Assembly: GCA_024760905.1 (NCBI GenBank)
Contig: CM045729.1
Coordinates: forward strand, 5,903,663-5,967,662
Source: Plotosus lineatus
Lineage: Eukaryota; Chordata; Actinopteri; Siluriformes; Plotosidae
DNA: 64,000 bases
Direction: 5' to 3'
Within the stretch, counting starts at the first letter, position 1. The number at the start of each line of letters is the position of its first letter. The position numbers and the translations under genes were made by a program. The notes under the pieces were generated by a model. It saw only the letters and a list, made by a program, of their open reading frames with translations, searched no databases and had not been told where the DNA came from. Positions 11,994-23,670 of the stretch are shown in pieces.

Positions 11994-13138
11994 TGCCCTT
12001 CCGTCACCACAGCCCAATATGAATATTATCCTGTCCATAATCACTTTACCAATCATCAGAAATTCTATTGTACGCCACAGACCATGTCTGTATTCACTCT
12101 ATTCCCATATTCTACAGCCTCCGACTATTTTGTTTTTCCACTCTTAACCTTGTTCCATAGCTAGATAGAATTAGAATAAATAATGCGAGCCTGATAGTAC
12201 CGTCTGTATGGTTGCATCACACTATGGGTGTATGGGTGCACTGACTATAGCAGCGATTCGTAGCAGCCAGTACAGAGGCCATAGTGCATGTGAAGAGCGT
12301 GTGTCAGAGGATCGCAGCATGGCCAGGTTGGCGCAGAGCCGCTCTCCCACTGTGCTGGCACCAATTATGCTTTCCCCGGGCAGTGCACGCAAAGAACGGG
12401 CATTCGGTCACATGCTCAGTTATGGAGCATTCACATCGCTTGTTATGCCAATGAACAACCAGCTTTCGGATCCTGCCACCTGTTTTCGACACCTTTTTGT
12501 TTTCTTGTCTCTTCAGCATGCAAGAGGTTGAACATTTTTTCTCTGGCGTTCTTGATCTCCCAGAGAAAGTTTGTTTCTGCACAGTCATGGCAGGTGTAAT
12601 GTGTTAAATGCCAGTTCTGCTCACTGTTAGTTCCACCTTACAGATGTGGAGCACGGTTCCTAGCCCAATTTTATATTGTTTTTGTTTCAGAAGCCCTCCT
12701 TCAGATCAGTTCCTTACATAAGCCCTTAACCTTTTTCACCTCGTTTTTCCTGTCGCGAGTTGTTTTCCCTTGGCTTTGTGAAGGGCAACCCATGCATTTT
12801 GGGTGCGATGTAGTGCTCATTTAAATCTGGAATGCAGTGACGTCAATTTGTGTAGTTGGACTGAATGAATCTCCTCGCACTGTTGGAGAGGAAGCTATTG
12901 TGTGTGGACACATGGTGCCCTACTTTCTTCTCATCACTGTTATAACAAACAAAATCACCAAAGTAGCAACTTCTTGAACCCATCTGGACCTAGTCATCAC
13001 GATTGTAAACATCCCGCCAATGTATGACCCAGCAGTAGGAAAGCGGTAAATTAAATAAACTAATTAGAAGCATCTAATGTGCTACCTAGTTCCATGTGTT
13101 AATTGTGTTGCTAACGGAACGATGACTCGGTAACCAAT
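11994..13138. other. intronic sequence, nothing recognised
   Basis: No repeated segment, no exon-like match. A 107-codon open frame at 12208-12531 has no family resemblance and is overlapped by an opposite-strand frame. Confidence 0.3.
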
Positions 13139-13140
13139 TA

Positions 13141-13995
13141 CAGTGGTATCTTGACTTACGAGTGTCTTTTATAACAAATTTTCCATGATCCACCAAAAAT
13201 GTGCCCCATCCAACGAGAAAAAATTTGATTCATGAGCTCTGTTGGGGAAATGGTTTTTCCAGGCCGATTGGCCTCGTATTCTTCCATGTGTATTCCTCCG
13301 CACTCTCAGAACGTCAAGTGCAGTGCTTCTCAATTATTTTCTGTGATGCTCCGTATAGGAAGAAAAAAAAAATACCCCCCCCCCCAAGCACCCTGTGCGC
13401 AACTATAAATAGTGTTTACTGCACTTCATATCGTTTGCTTGGTGGTTTTTCCCTACACCATAGCGTGACAATGAGAGTGCCACTGCCACCTACTGTAGAG
13501 GATGTGCAATTACACTTAATTCTAGTACAGTATGGAAAAAAAGCATGTTCCCCAAGGTCATACCCCCTCTGGCATCACACATCACGCCCCACTGTTTGAG
13601 AAGCGCCCATTATCCTTTCCTCGCTGGCATTCGTAGCGTGCACATGCACAAAATTCTCCTCCTCCTCTATTACGCAGCACCTCATGCCTGGCTACATGAC
13701 ATCTTCGCTGCACTTGATGATCGGAAGGGTTAGTTGACTTATTGTTTATTCTTGTTTTGTTATTAATTATTATTAATGTTAATGTACATGTATTATTATT
13801 ATGAAATATTTATTGTTTTTATAAGTTTATCTTTAATATATTCGGCCAAATGTACATGTTTGTGTCAGGCTATATGAGTTTGGGAGGGGGTTAATTGGTT
13901 TTCTATTATTTCCTGTGAGAATTCTTGTTTTATCGAACAACATTTTGACTTACAAGCTCGCCCTCGGAACGGATCAATTTCATAAGTCAAGGAAC

Positions 13996-13996
<1 letters not shown>
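13141..13996 (+). mobile_element. composite Tigger-like MITE carrying a hAT insertion
   Basis: Left terminus cagtggtatcttgacttacg after TA; right terminus ttcataagtcaaggaacca, then (TA)n. Parallel in sequence and order to the copies at 44531 and 55116, including a nested hAT from 13321. Degraded at the right edge of the hAT. Confidence 0.7.
13321..13606 (+). mobile_element. hAT-type MITE nested in the 13141 MITE
   Basis: Starts cagtgcttctcaattattt; ends in a mutated actgtttgagaagcg. The left flank gtcaagtg corresponds to gccttgtg in the sister copies; the right target repeat has been lost by a small deletion. It contains the family's C-rich run and aattctagtacagtatgg. Confidence 0.65.
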
Positions 13997-14111
<115 letters not shown>

Positions 14112-14127
14112 GACACACACACACACA

Positions 14128-14571
14128 CAGGGATACTTTGCGCTTCAATTCATGTGGCTTCAGTACATCGTGATTTTTGAAAAAAATATTAATTGAATTG
14201 AAAAATAAGGAACTTAAGGAAGAATTCGGGGAAAATGCTGCAGAACAAGGCCAATTATGCAAAAAAAAAACCCAAACAAACAAAAGCAAAAAACAACCCA
14301 AACCCCCCCCCCATCATAACTACTTACATTTTTATATGAGGTCCGCGTCTGTATGTGTGTATTTATATTTTATTTACAAATTATGCATTATTTTTGAATG
14401 TTTAATTGTTATTATTAGCATTTATAGCATTGAATATGTATTTATTGATATAATATACACATATACATGTACGTATACGTCAGTCAGCGGTGGTTGATCC
14501 TACTTTATGGAATTAAGCGGTTGCGGGGGGACCTTGGTCCCAACTAACCTCCGGAAAGTGAGGGATCCCTA
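14128..14571 (+). mobile_element. Tigger-like MITE (gggatccctc family)
   Basis: Begins cagggatactttgcgcttc and ends aagtgagggatccct|ata. Collinear with 50004-50500: ggccaattatgcaaa, aacccaaacaaac, gtatgtgtgtatttatatt, cgtcagtcagcgg. Non-coding. Confidence 0.75.
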
Positions 14572-14576
14572 TATCT

Positions 14577-14918
14577 TCTTCTTTCAGCTTTTTCCCTTTT
14601 TCGGGGGTCACCACAGTGAATCACCTGATTTTCATATTTGATTTGGCATAGGTTGTTTTTAGGTCGGATACCCTTCCTGTCACAACCCTTTAGCAAGGGG
14701 CAGAAACACGCTGACGGCTTTGCAGCTCCTCTTTACGAAAGCCAGCAATGGTTCTTTTACATGAACCTCTCACCATAGACAGTGAGAGACATGGCCTGCC
14801 TTTGATAACCCAGTTAGCTGCACTAGGGGGACAGTGACAACCTTGTGGAGAGTGGGACTCGAACCCCCAACCTTAGGATCAGCGATCCAGCACCCTTTGC
14901 CACCAGGCCACCACTGTC

Positions 14919-14921
<3 letters not shown>
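14577..14921 (-). mobile_element. tRNA-derived SINE, type A2 (RTE-type tail)
   Basis: Read on -, it begins ggacagtggtggcctggtgg, has box B gggttcgagtcccac, the body ctaactgggttatcaaagg, and the A2 tail gtgacaggaagggtatcc ... gatt..cactgtggtgacccc ... gggaaaaagctgaaag. A (TA)n tract abuts its 5' end at 14922. Confidence 0.8.

Positions 14922-14984
<63 letters not shown>
14922..14984. repeat. (TA)n microsatellite
   Basis: TA run directly next to the 5' end of the - strand SINE. Confidence 0.9.
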
Positions 14985-14985
<1 letters not shown>

Positions 14986-16420
14986 GATGTAAAAGATAAT
15001 ACAGCTACTCAAGCAATTTTTTTTACAAAATGTAATAAGTTGCTTGTGAATTTCAGTGTATCGATGCATAAATGTGTACATGTTAAAACACACCATGCTG
15101 ATACTCAAATATAATCTTTAATCGCACGTAATTCCCTCGTGTCACATGGCCTGTCGCAGTAACAGGTGTAACAGGTCAGGTGGATTGACCTTGTGCTGAT
15201 GCCTGTTTCAAACACTTTAATAGCTGCACCATATGTTCAGTTCTCTGTACAGGAAAGCACTCGGAATTTCCTTCGCGTGGCCCCTCGCCGTAAGTGTAGA
15301 GGAACATGCAGGCACGACGGCTAATGCCGCACAAACCTCGTGTCCCTGACAAGGACACGTCTGTTATTTATAAGCCGTTCTCGGAATCGGCATCTGTGTT
15401 ACGTGGAGAAAAACAAATTTATTGTTTGTTTTTCTTAATGCCTTCTTCTCAAGCGTGTCTGTTTCAGCGATCAGTCATTATCCAAGAGAGAAGTGCACTC
15501 ATCAGGCCGGACCCCGTGCCAAGAACGTAAGCGAATCCTTCCTAACCCCCTCGAGGCCCATCCACCTCATGAATGTGACACGTGCAGAGTGCAGGGAAGC
15601 GTTAGGGTGCTTCATACAGGTCATACAGCGGGAAAGGATGCCATTCATAGCAGCTACTTTGCTTTATTCGTGTGTGTGTGTGTGTGTGTGGGGGGGGGGG
15701 TCCATTCATATTGGAGGGGAAATGCTTTCTGTGCTGTCGGAACAGGTATAGGAAAGTTTAACAGTTCAGGAGTTATCACAGTGAATTTAAATGAAAGCTC
15801 GCAGTATGAGAAGCTTTTCACCATCATGTATTTCTGTACCTTTTGTAAATGTACAAATCTGATAACGATAAATCTGTGATTAGTGTGAGATTGTACTTTT
15901 TCCTCATTGTTTTAACTTCTTGTTTGACTGATTCGCTGAAACTGCTCCGATCATGTTGAAAACTGTTTCGTATGAGCCAGGTTTTTTTTTTTTTCCTCCC
16001 CCTCCATCCACTTTCATTGTGTTGCTTTCCCAAATGACATTAATTGAGTTTCATGGCAGAAGTCATTTTTGTTGGCAGTGTGATCCACATCCTGTTATCC
16101 TGGAATAATAGTTTCCATTCAGTCTGGGACGCTCCAGGAACAGCCTCACCTGTGCTGCAGTAATTGACCAAATGCAGTACAACCACTGTGTACTTAACAA
16201 GCACTTAGTTTCCAAGTAACACAAAACAAGTAATTGTAGTTTGTTTGAAATGACAATAGGAAATGGCCTCCTGCTGGCCATCTGCTGAAAAGAAACAGCC
16301 AGCACTTGTTACAAATGATTTAGAATCCCAATGAAACCTCTGGATTAATTCCTTTCTATGTGCAAAATCTCAGGCTGATAGCTTCTGTTTCATTCGTCTT
16401 ATGGGCGGTCATTTGATAAC
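14985..16420. other. intronic sequence, nothing recognised
   Basis: Includes a short (TG)n-(G)n run at 15668-15700. Open frames of up to 128 codons overlap one another and show no conserved motif. Confidence 0.3.
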
Positions 16421-16422
16421 TA

Positions 16423-16745
16423 GGTGAGATTGTAGTGTAGAGTTTTGCATGTCCGCCTTACAGCTAGAAGGTTCTGAGTTCAAGGGCCGAGTTTCCCTAT
16501 TTGCACATTGCACGCTGTCCACATGCTTGCTTAGGTTTCTTCCAAGTACTCCAGTTTCCTCCCACAGTCCAAACACCGGTACATTAGGCTAATTGGCTGT
16601 TTCAAACTGCCACTTGGTGTGAGTGTGTGGCCCTGTGATGGTCTGGCAAGCCTTTGTCCAGTGTTGACTGAGATAGGCTCCAACCTTCCCATGAACCCAG
16701 TAAGGTCAAGCAGTTCAATATATGAGAGAGTGAGTGAATGAATGA
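16423..16745 (+). mobile_element. tRNA-derived SINE, type B (Mermaid/DANA-like)
   Basis: Head gtagtgtagagttttgcatg, box B ggttctgagttcaagg; body caagtactccagtttcctcc, cacagtccaaacaccg, attaggctaattggctg; tail gggtgtg-type, ctgagataggctcc, gaatgaatgag. Family name by recollection only. Confidence 0.7.
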
Positions 16746-16892
16746 GTAATTTTAAAAATTCTATAGGATTTTTTATGATTATATTCTGATAAAACGAGCA
16801 AAATTTAAAATATCTGTGCCATTTATTAACAGATTTGTGTTAGAGGTGTAAACAATGGCATCAGTTTAAAATCATTGCATGTTCAATTTATA

Positions 16893-17571
16893 CACTGCCT
16901 GGCCAAAACAAACAAAAAAAAAAAGTCATGCACGCTAATATTTTGATGGGGCAGAAATCCCTGATCACGGCATGTAATCTCCACGGCGATGTCTCTCCAG
17001 TTGGTCGGGTCGAGGCTCAGCAACATTAATCTTCTTCTTTTCCTCTCGGCTTTTCCCTTCAGGGGTCGCCACAGTGAATCATCTGCCTCCATCTCACCCT
17101 ATCCTTTGCATCTTCTTCTCTTACACCAACGACCTTCATGTCCTCCTTCACCACAACATTAATGTGGTCATAAAATGAAGCAGCTGATGATCTGAATGTA
17201 CTGAATGAGAAGGATATCACACCAATGCACTTTTTCTTCCCCGATGGCTCGGATATAAAACGTGGACCCAGATAATGACGAGTGGTTCAGGGAGAACGAG
17301 GAATCATGTTCACATGTGTATTGGCCTCCCTGAGTCCTAACCTTAACCGTATTGAAAGTGTTCGGGATGTGCTGGAGAAGACTTTATGGAGGGGTTCAGT
17401 TTTTCCCCTCATTGATTTGAGACGTCGGTGAGAATTGAACTCGACACTGGACGGAAAGGTTCTGGTGATTACGTTTCTTGAAACACTGGCATGAAGATTA
17501 TATGCTGTAAGCGAGGATAAGTGGTCTCCATGAAAATCTTAGTGTGCACCTTTGTTTGGCCCGTCAATACA
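16893..17571 (+). pseudogene. Tc1-like transposon relic with an RTE insertion
   Basis: Starts tacactgcctggccaaaac and ends ttgtttggcccgtcaata, consistent with inverted termini ending in a TGGCCA motif. The middle holds a ruined transposase: ctaaccttaaccgtattgaa then gtgttcgggatgtgctgg, the LNPIE-FRD-LE region. An RTE 3' end is inserted at 17031-17153. Confidence 0.6.
17031..17153 (-). mobile_element. 5'-truncated RTE LINE insertion, 123 bp
   Basis: Sequence from cttcttcttttcctctcgg to tgtcctccttcacca is the extreme 3' end of the RTE family (compare 36411). The flanking 10-bp target duplication caacattaat lies at 17021-17030 and 17154-17163. It interrupts the Tc1 relic. Confidence 0.85.
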
Positions 17572-17895
17572 CCAACATTTCTGGAATTAACACAACGATG
17601 TGAAATCGTGAAAGAAACTGGGTTTAAAGCCATGGAGGTGCCGTGGTTACTTGAGTATTGATTATATCATTAGTCTCAGATTTATTTTTCAAAATATAAA
17701 ACGCCCAAATTTTTTTGCACACAAACAGACATTAGTTTCAATATTTGATTGAAATTAACCATCAACAAGTGTTTAATTCTGGAGTATCCAAATATTGGAC
17801 TCATTTGGAACTGTTTCTTATTGAAATACTTTTCCTGCCATATTCTGTGCTTTTAATATTTATAAGTTTATTTTGTATGATTTGTTAAATTATTT

Positions 17896-18237
17896 TTTCA
17901 TTAATTCATTTTCTGAGCCATTTAATCCTAATTAGGGTTGCAGGGGAGTTGGTGCCCATCTCCGCCATCTCTAGGTGAGCGCAGGGTACGCCCCAGACAG
18001 CCCTCCAGGCTATCTCTGGGCCAACACTCACACAACCGTTCACACTCACAGCTAGGGGTGATTTGGATCAGCTAATTAGCCTATTATACATGTTTTTGGG
18101 CTGTGGGTGGAAACCGGACTACCCAGAGGAACCCATGCAAGCACGGGGAGAACATGCAAACGACACCTCAAACCTGGGAATCGAACCCAGGACCTTCTTG
18201 CTGTGATGTGGGCCTGGTAACCACTATGCCACCGTCT
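17896..18237 (-). mobile_element. tRNA-derived SINE, type B
   Basis: Complement reads from the head near 18237 (ggcatagtggttaccagg, box B gggttcgattcccagg) through catgttctccccgtgc, ctaattagctgatcc to the tail gaccctaattaggat equivalents at 17928. Full-length but diverged. Confidence 0.75.
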
Positions 18238-18683
18238 GTTATATTATTTTATTGTATTTTATTTTTATCGCAGATTGTAGGAGCTTGGCAAGTATGTCTG
18301 GTTACAAGATGACAAATGCATTTTGACTGCCCTGGGGAAATCCTAATTAGGCAGCCAGATGGGGGTCAGAGGCTCAGCATTGTGAATTTATGTGTTTTTT
18401 TTTTTCCCCAAGGTACGGCTTGTGCACTGACATTTTACAAGGATCATACGGGTCACGGTGGGAAAGAGATGGGGGATTTGGATTGGGATACACATGAATT
18501 TAAAGTATTATCTAGAACTAGCTCTTGTAGAAAGTTTCCAGTAATGTGTACCTACCGGGACAAACATAGTTTGAAAACTGCAAGTCTGAATGTACAGGAT
18601 TCCCTACTGACATTAGCATTAAAATACTGAACACACCCCCAAAGCCCTGATTCTACCCAATCAATCTTCCCATGTTTGAATAG

Positions 18684-18806
18684 ATTAGCATCGAGGGATA
18701 CTTTCCTAAGCCGAACTCCGATCTCAATGCGACAAGTTCCAGTACTTCAGACAAGATGTTTATTTATGTGAACAGTCGGCCTGTGAATCACAAAGACATC
18801 CTGAAG
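18684..18806 (+). CDS. pms1: pms1 internal exon (transducer domain, NSRPV motif)
   Basis: 123 bp, 41 codons, phase 0. I chose the acceptor AG at 18682-18683 because it keeps phase 0 and gives ISIEGYFPKPNSD, matching the family pattern of a hydrophobic start, GF/GY, then LPK/FPK. A second AG at 18688-18689 would shift the frame. The exon ends MFIYVNSRPVNHKDILK, followed by the donor GTATGT. F-x-N-x-R-x-V is the MutL signature that ends a strand of the transducer domain. No start or stop codon is expected. The frame-linking acceptor is weak in pyrimidines but fits the homology. Confidence 0.9.
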
Positions 18807-19083
18807 GTATGTTCATGTGTTTATTTCTAATGCGGTGCAGTAACACAGGGAACAAAAATCTGATGTGATGTTTGATGCTACAAGGCTAATGAAGCTAACG
18901 AGTAATTTTTATAAATTCTAATCTTGATATATTCAGTGGCAACATTCATAGGAACAATTCTACACCTGCTTATTAATGCAGTTATTCATCCAGCCAATCA
19001 CGTGGCGGAAGCAGCAGCATAGCGCATCACATCAGCTCAGGCTGATCACCACCAGCTGATTTTCTTATCAACCATCATAAATG

Positions 19084-19412
19084 AGGGCAGTGGTAGTCCG
19101 GTGGTAAGGTGCCGGATCACTGATCCTAAGGTTGGAGTTCAAGCCCCACTCTCAACGGGTTGTCACTGACCCCTCAGTGCAGCTAACTGGGTTACCAAAG
19201 GACAGCCATGTCTCTCACTGTCTATGGTGTGAGGTTCATGTTAAAGAACCATTGCTGCCTTTCGACAAGAGGAGCTGCATAGCTGCCATCGTGTTTCCAC
19301 CCTGCGATGGCCTGGTGAGCTGTCCAGGGCGTACTCTGCCCTCGCCCGGAGTCGGCTGGGAGCCCCGTGACCCTAATTAGGATCAAGCGGTTACAGGTTA
19401 CAGTAAATGAAT
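19084..19412 (+). mobile_element. tRNA-derived SINE, type A1
   Basis: Head gggcagtggtagtccgg, body gtgcagctaactgggttac, aaagaaccattgctgcc; tail ggtgagctgtccaggg ... gaccctaattaggatc..gcggttacag. The flanks catcataaat and caacataaat suggest a short target duplication with one change. Confidence 0.8.
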
Positions 19413-19566
19413 GACAACATAAATAGGGGAAAAATGTTGGATCTGAATGACTTTGACGGTGACATTTTTACTAATACCCTGTCCACACCGTCCCCCATAT
19501 TGTCTAAAAACAAGGGTGTGGTCAGTATACTTCACTCCTATCTCATTTTGTCCAAGTGAATAACTG

Positions 19567-19905
19567 ATCGGCAGCATGGTGGTGTCGTGATGACCACGTC
19601 TGCCTCCTAGCAAGCAAGTTTTGGGTTTGAGTCTCGGTGAGGCTGTTTCTGTGTGATGTTCTGTTCCATGTTCTCCCCGCGCTTGCATGTGCTTCCTCTG
19701 GGTCCTCCAGTTTCCTCCAGCTGTTCAAAGTCATGTAAAGACTAAGTTACTGCTCTAGAGGTGTGAGTTCAAGCATGAATGGTTTTGTGTATGTGTTGGC
19801 CCTGTGATGGACCGGCAAGCTGTTTAGGGTTTATCCTGCCATCACAAAGTTTTGGTTGAGATAGGCTCCAGCCTATCCGTGACCCTAGCCAGATTAAGTT
19901 GTCCA
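19567..19905 (+). mobile_element. tRNA-derived SINE, type B
   Basis: Head cggcagcatggtggtgtcg, box B gggtttgagtctcgg; body catgttctccccgcgc, ggtcctccagtttcctcc; tail ggttgagataggctccagc. Lies in the 1.5-kb intron between pms1 exons. Confidence 0.7.
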
Positions 19906-20294
19906 ACTGTCGAGATAATCTGAACTCGGAGAGGTGGCAAAATTTTTCTGTCCATAATGATGTTTCCATAAATTTCCGATGGTCAGGTGAACAGTGAAGT
20001 TGTGTTGATGTTTATATATGACAGGATGTTCTGCCTGGTCTTAAATCACATCAATGAAGATCGGAAGGTTTGCCTACAGGTCTGAAGGGTTGTTTGTTTC
20101 CATGTTAGTCCTGCACTAGTTTGGCAACTTGTTCATCCCGAGTCAGCACGGATTGGCTCCTGCTACCCATGTGACTTTGACAGATACGCAGTGCATCTAT
20201 ACCACAAATGAATAAATAATTCGAAGATGAATTGATCTCATTGTTTATGTGTTCCAAGTGTTCGAATTTGAAGTTTTGACTGTTTATCCTTCAG

Positions 20295-20447
20295 CTTGTG
20301 AAGCGCTACTTTGCTAATTCGGCTCATTCGAATAATGAAGCAGCCAGTCGGCGCTTTCCTGTCCTGATGTTGAACGTCACCGTCCCTGCCTCGAGCGTGG
20401 ATGTTAATGTAACACCAGACAAATTGCAAGTGATGTTACAGAACAAG
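20295..20447 (+). CDS. pms1: pms1 internal exon (end of transducer domain, VDVN-TPDK motif)
   Basis: 153 bp, 51 codons, phase 0. The acceptor is tccttcag and the donor is aag|gtagaa. It encodes LVKRYF at the start and VDVNVTPDKLQVMLQNK at the end. MutL proteins generally have VDVNVHP-K here, and PMS1 proteins have T in place of H. The fish copy keeps this PMS1-type threonine, which supports PMS1 over PMS2 or MLH1. The lysine of this motif reaches the ATP site in the MutL family (family knowledge). The exon is only 106 bp from the next one. Confidence 0.93.
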
Positions 20448-20553
20448 GTAGAAAAGAAAAAGCACGTTTCCTTCAAATTCCCTCTTTTATATTGAAATTA
20501 ATTGCACACACAGATCTGATATTTTTAATTGGTCACAATGGTTTTCCTTGCAG

Positions 20554-21305
20554 GATGCTGTGCTTTTAGCAGTGGAATCTGTCCTGATCTCGTTGTACGG
20601 TTCCCATTCTGTCGGGAATGATGACTGTGCGACGGAAGGCCAGTCTCGTTCTGCGCTGGAAATTGGTACAGATCCCATTGAAATTCCTAAAAAGGCGAAG
20701 TCGCAGCCTCATGTAGTTGCCCCACCGTTGGTGCCAGATAATTCTGCCATAGATACCAAAGAACAGGACGGCGAGACGTCCTTACCTGGTACTGCCAACA
20801 CAAGCTCATCTTCTTCATCAGAAGACTGGATAATCAACACAAGTTTGAGCGATTCATCGTTGGCTGAGAACACGGTTCTGAATTCTACAGCCGAACCCGA
20901 ACCAGACGATAAACCAGTCAACCAAGTGCTCAGTGAGATCTCAGCCCAGAGTTGGGCCATGGGTACGGCTTTCACTGATTCCACCACTGGAGAATGTCTA
21001 GAACCTGTCAAGCTTCATCAACCAGAAGCTCAAAAGCAGGGCAACCCTGTACCGGAAAAGGAACCTGCCAGCAGCAGCAGCCCATGCACAAGGCCCTCGA
21101 ATGTCATCGTGGAGAAAATGGCCAAATTAACAGCCTACGACCTGATCAGCAGCCGCTCAGTGCGTCAGCCACTTTCTGCCTTCGCTCTGTTTGAGCAGGA
21201 CACCAGATCATCTGTCCTGCTGGAGAAGCCACGAGCCAGTCTGCAGGATGTCACTACTGCTGTAAAAGAGAGATGGGAAAGCCTTGGGGAGGAAGAAAGA
21301 AAGAA
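20554..21305 (+). CDS. pms1: pms1 large exon (acidic linker and first half of the HMG box)
   Basis: 752 bp, phase 0 start, two bases carried over at the end. The acceptor is tttccttgcag. The donor is read as aagaa|gtaag, because the next exon begins with G and restores a lysine codon; reading straight on gives a stop two bases later. The protein begins DAVLLAVESVLISLYG, goes through about 150 residues of low-complexity Ser/Glu/Asp linker, then KLTAYDLISSRSVRQPLSAF and the HMG-box helices with ASLQDVTTAVKERWESLGEE. The linker has diverged strongly from what I recall of mammalian PMS1, as expected for this region, but islands such as W-x-x-G and EPVKL near 20953-21012 are recognisable. Confidence 0.95.
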
Positions 21306-21787
21306 GTAAGTTTCCAGATTTCACTCCCAAAGCTGCATTTTCCAGTTGTTGTGATTCACTCTCTTGGTTTGGAGGGGGGTGGGGGATGAGGGAGGGGAGG
21401 TGGAATAGACTTGCCACTTGCAAGAATAAAATATGGTGTGGAAAGTCTGCTTGACTTGTTCAGGTTGCTGTCCAAAGCCAGAGGTATTGATATGAACTAC
21501 ACTTGTGTTTTCCAGACGACTGCATTTGATTACTTGGTTTGGTGGTCAATAATGTTTTCCGCTGTAAAAGAGGTATTTAGGATTCCAGAGAATGCCATGG
21601 TGTATATTTAATAACAACAGAATCTCACGTAAGACACTGAAGAGTGCAGTGAAAAGTTTTCAATAGAAAAGGAATAGATTAAAAATAAGTAATTACAGTA
21701 TTGTAATGAAATCTTCTGGAAATGAATGAAAAGAATATATAGATACGATATGGTGCCGAGTACTTTCTTCAATATCTTCTTTGTAAA

Positions 21788-22105
21788 TTGATTCATTCAT
21801 TCATTCATTTGCTGAGTTGCATTCTCTTACTAAGGTCGTGGGGAGGCTGGAGCCTATCTCAGCCCACTCTGGGTGAAGGCAATGTCCATCATAGGTCCAA
21901 ACACGTACAAGTATTCACACTCACAACTAAGGGCACTCTGGAAAGGCTCTTTAACCTAATGTGCATGTTTTTGGACTGTGGAAGGAAACTGGAGTACTGT
22001 ACAAGGAGAAAACCCCGCATGGAAAAAAACATGCAGAGACAGAAAAATGTTCTCGCCGAGTCCTGGACTTGAACCCACAACCTTATTGCTGTGAGGGTTT
22101 ATGCA
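21788..22105 (-). mobile_element. tRNA-derived SINE, type B
   Basis: Starts at the tail with attcattcattcattcattt and gtcgtggggaggctggagcc; its 5' head is near 22105. It faces the + strand copy at 22145, forming a head-to-head pair. Confidence 0.7.
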
Positions 22106-22144
22106 TAAAGTCTGATGTACCAGAATACCAAAGTACAACATACA

Positions 22145-22460
22145 ACAAGGACAGCACAGTGGTGATGTGGTTCTGGGTTTGAGTCTCAGGTCCAGGCAGG
22201 CTATTTCTCTATTGAGTTTGCATGTTCTGCTTGTGCTTGTGTGGGTTTCCTCCAACAGTCCACAGATATGCACATTAGGCTAACTGGCCTTTCCAAAATG
22301 CCCTTAGGTGTGAGTGTGAGTGGTTTCATATGTCGTGTCCTGTGATGGTCTGGCAAGCTAATCAAGATGTATCCCACCTTTGCACAGAGTCGGTTGAGAC
22401 AGGCGCCGTCTTCCCCACAACCCTACTATGATTTAGTGGTTCAGCACATGACTGAATGAA
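22145..22460 (+). mobile_element. tRNA-derived SINE, type B
   Basis: Head acagcacagtggtgatgtgg, box B gggtttgagtctcagg; body gggtttcctccaacagtc, cattaggctaactggcc; tail gagtcggttgagacaggc. Partner of the inverted copy at 21788. Confidence 0.7.
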
Positions 22461-22655
22461 CAAATTAACAGAAAGGATATGGAATGTAAAATACAAAAAT
22501 ACAACATTGTTGCTCAGTCTCTGCTCTGAGCAGTACTGAGACAGCAGTCCACCACTGCACAAACTCCTCTGCCTGGTACGTGTCCTAAGCAGGGTCCATC
22601 TAGGCTTCCTCTAGCATTCTGACTCTCTTAGCCAGTATGCTAACAGCTACTATTA

Positions 22656-23589
22656 CAGTGGTACCTTGACTTGCGAAATTAATCTGTTCCGAGGGCAAAC
22701 TCGTAAGTCAAAATGTTCGTTAGATAAAACAAAAATTCCCATAGAAAATAATAGAAAACCAATTAATCCGTTCCAACCCCCTCACCAACTCATGTAACCT
22801 GACAAAGACACGTATATTTCACCGAATACAGTGGTACCTCACCTCACGATCCAGGTTACGAGAAACATTTTCCTAAAAATTTTGTCTCTGGATACGAAGC
22901 AAGTTCACGTTACGAAAGCACCATCTTAAAAATTCAAACAATGCACGAGTTGCTCTCCCATTGACTATCTCCCAACATCCCGCCCCACTGGCCTCCCATT
23001 GGCTAGGAGGGATGATGCAGCTCCCTCCCATTGGCTATCTCCCAAAATCCCACCCCACTGGCCTCCCATTGGCTAGGAGGGATGACGCAGCTCCCTCCCA
23101 TTAACTATTATGGAGCTGTATCTCCATAATACCCATGATGCTTTTCGTGTTAAGAAAAGTAACAGAGTTACTGTTGTTTCATGAGTTTTTTGAGTGTGCT
23201 CATTGCAACTTTATTTTTTGGCTCAGGATTTTAACGTTGCATAAACATTTGTAAGATTATAACTCTGCTAAGAAGACTTGGTCAACACGAAGTAAGTACC
23301 TTGAAAGGTATGCTTTTATAATTTTAAAGGGTTTAGAGGGTAGTATTGGCGGCCTTGGAACTAATCACGTGTTTTTCCATGTAAAATGCGGTTCTACTTA
23401 TGAAAAATCCAGGTTAGGAAACTGCCTCTGTAACGGATTAATTTTTCGTAAGGTGAGGTACTACTGTATATTAAAGATAATTATGTAAAAACAAGAAATA
23501 TTTCATAATATTATATTTATAACATTTATAATATATTCGTATCATGGAAAATTCGTTATAACAGACACTTGTAAGTCAAGGTACCACTG
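22656..23589 (-). mobile_element. Tigger-like MITE, inverted relative to the 44531 copy, internally deleted
   Basis: TA-flanked; both ends are cagtggtaccttgactt / aagtcaaggtaccactg. Its left half is the complement of the right half of the 13141/44531 copies (ccgagggcaaactcg, atgttcgttagataaaac). The hAT seen in the sister copies is missing through a large internal deletion. Another MITE sits inside at 22829-23466. Confidence 0.8.
22829..23466 (+). mobile_element. second Tigger-like MITE nested in the 22656 element
   Basis: Left end cagtggtacctcacctcac, right end taaggtgaggtactactg, flanked by TA on both sides. Removing it rejoins the host MITE exactly (gaata|ttaaag). The inside has two 70-bp tandem units with cctcccattggctagg at 22991 and 23061. 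Same family as 33869-34755. Confidence 0.8.
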
Positions 23590-23670
23590 TATTTGGATTC
23601 TGATAGCTGGTAGATACATCAATTTGGCCAATGTGGTGAAATTATCGTAATAACAAATTGTTATATCAGA

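Noticed and set aside
12208..12531. 107-codon open frame on +
   Set aside because: No recognisable domain, an overlapping frame on the other strand, and no splice or codon pattern suggesting a gene.
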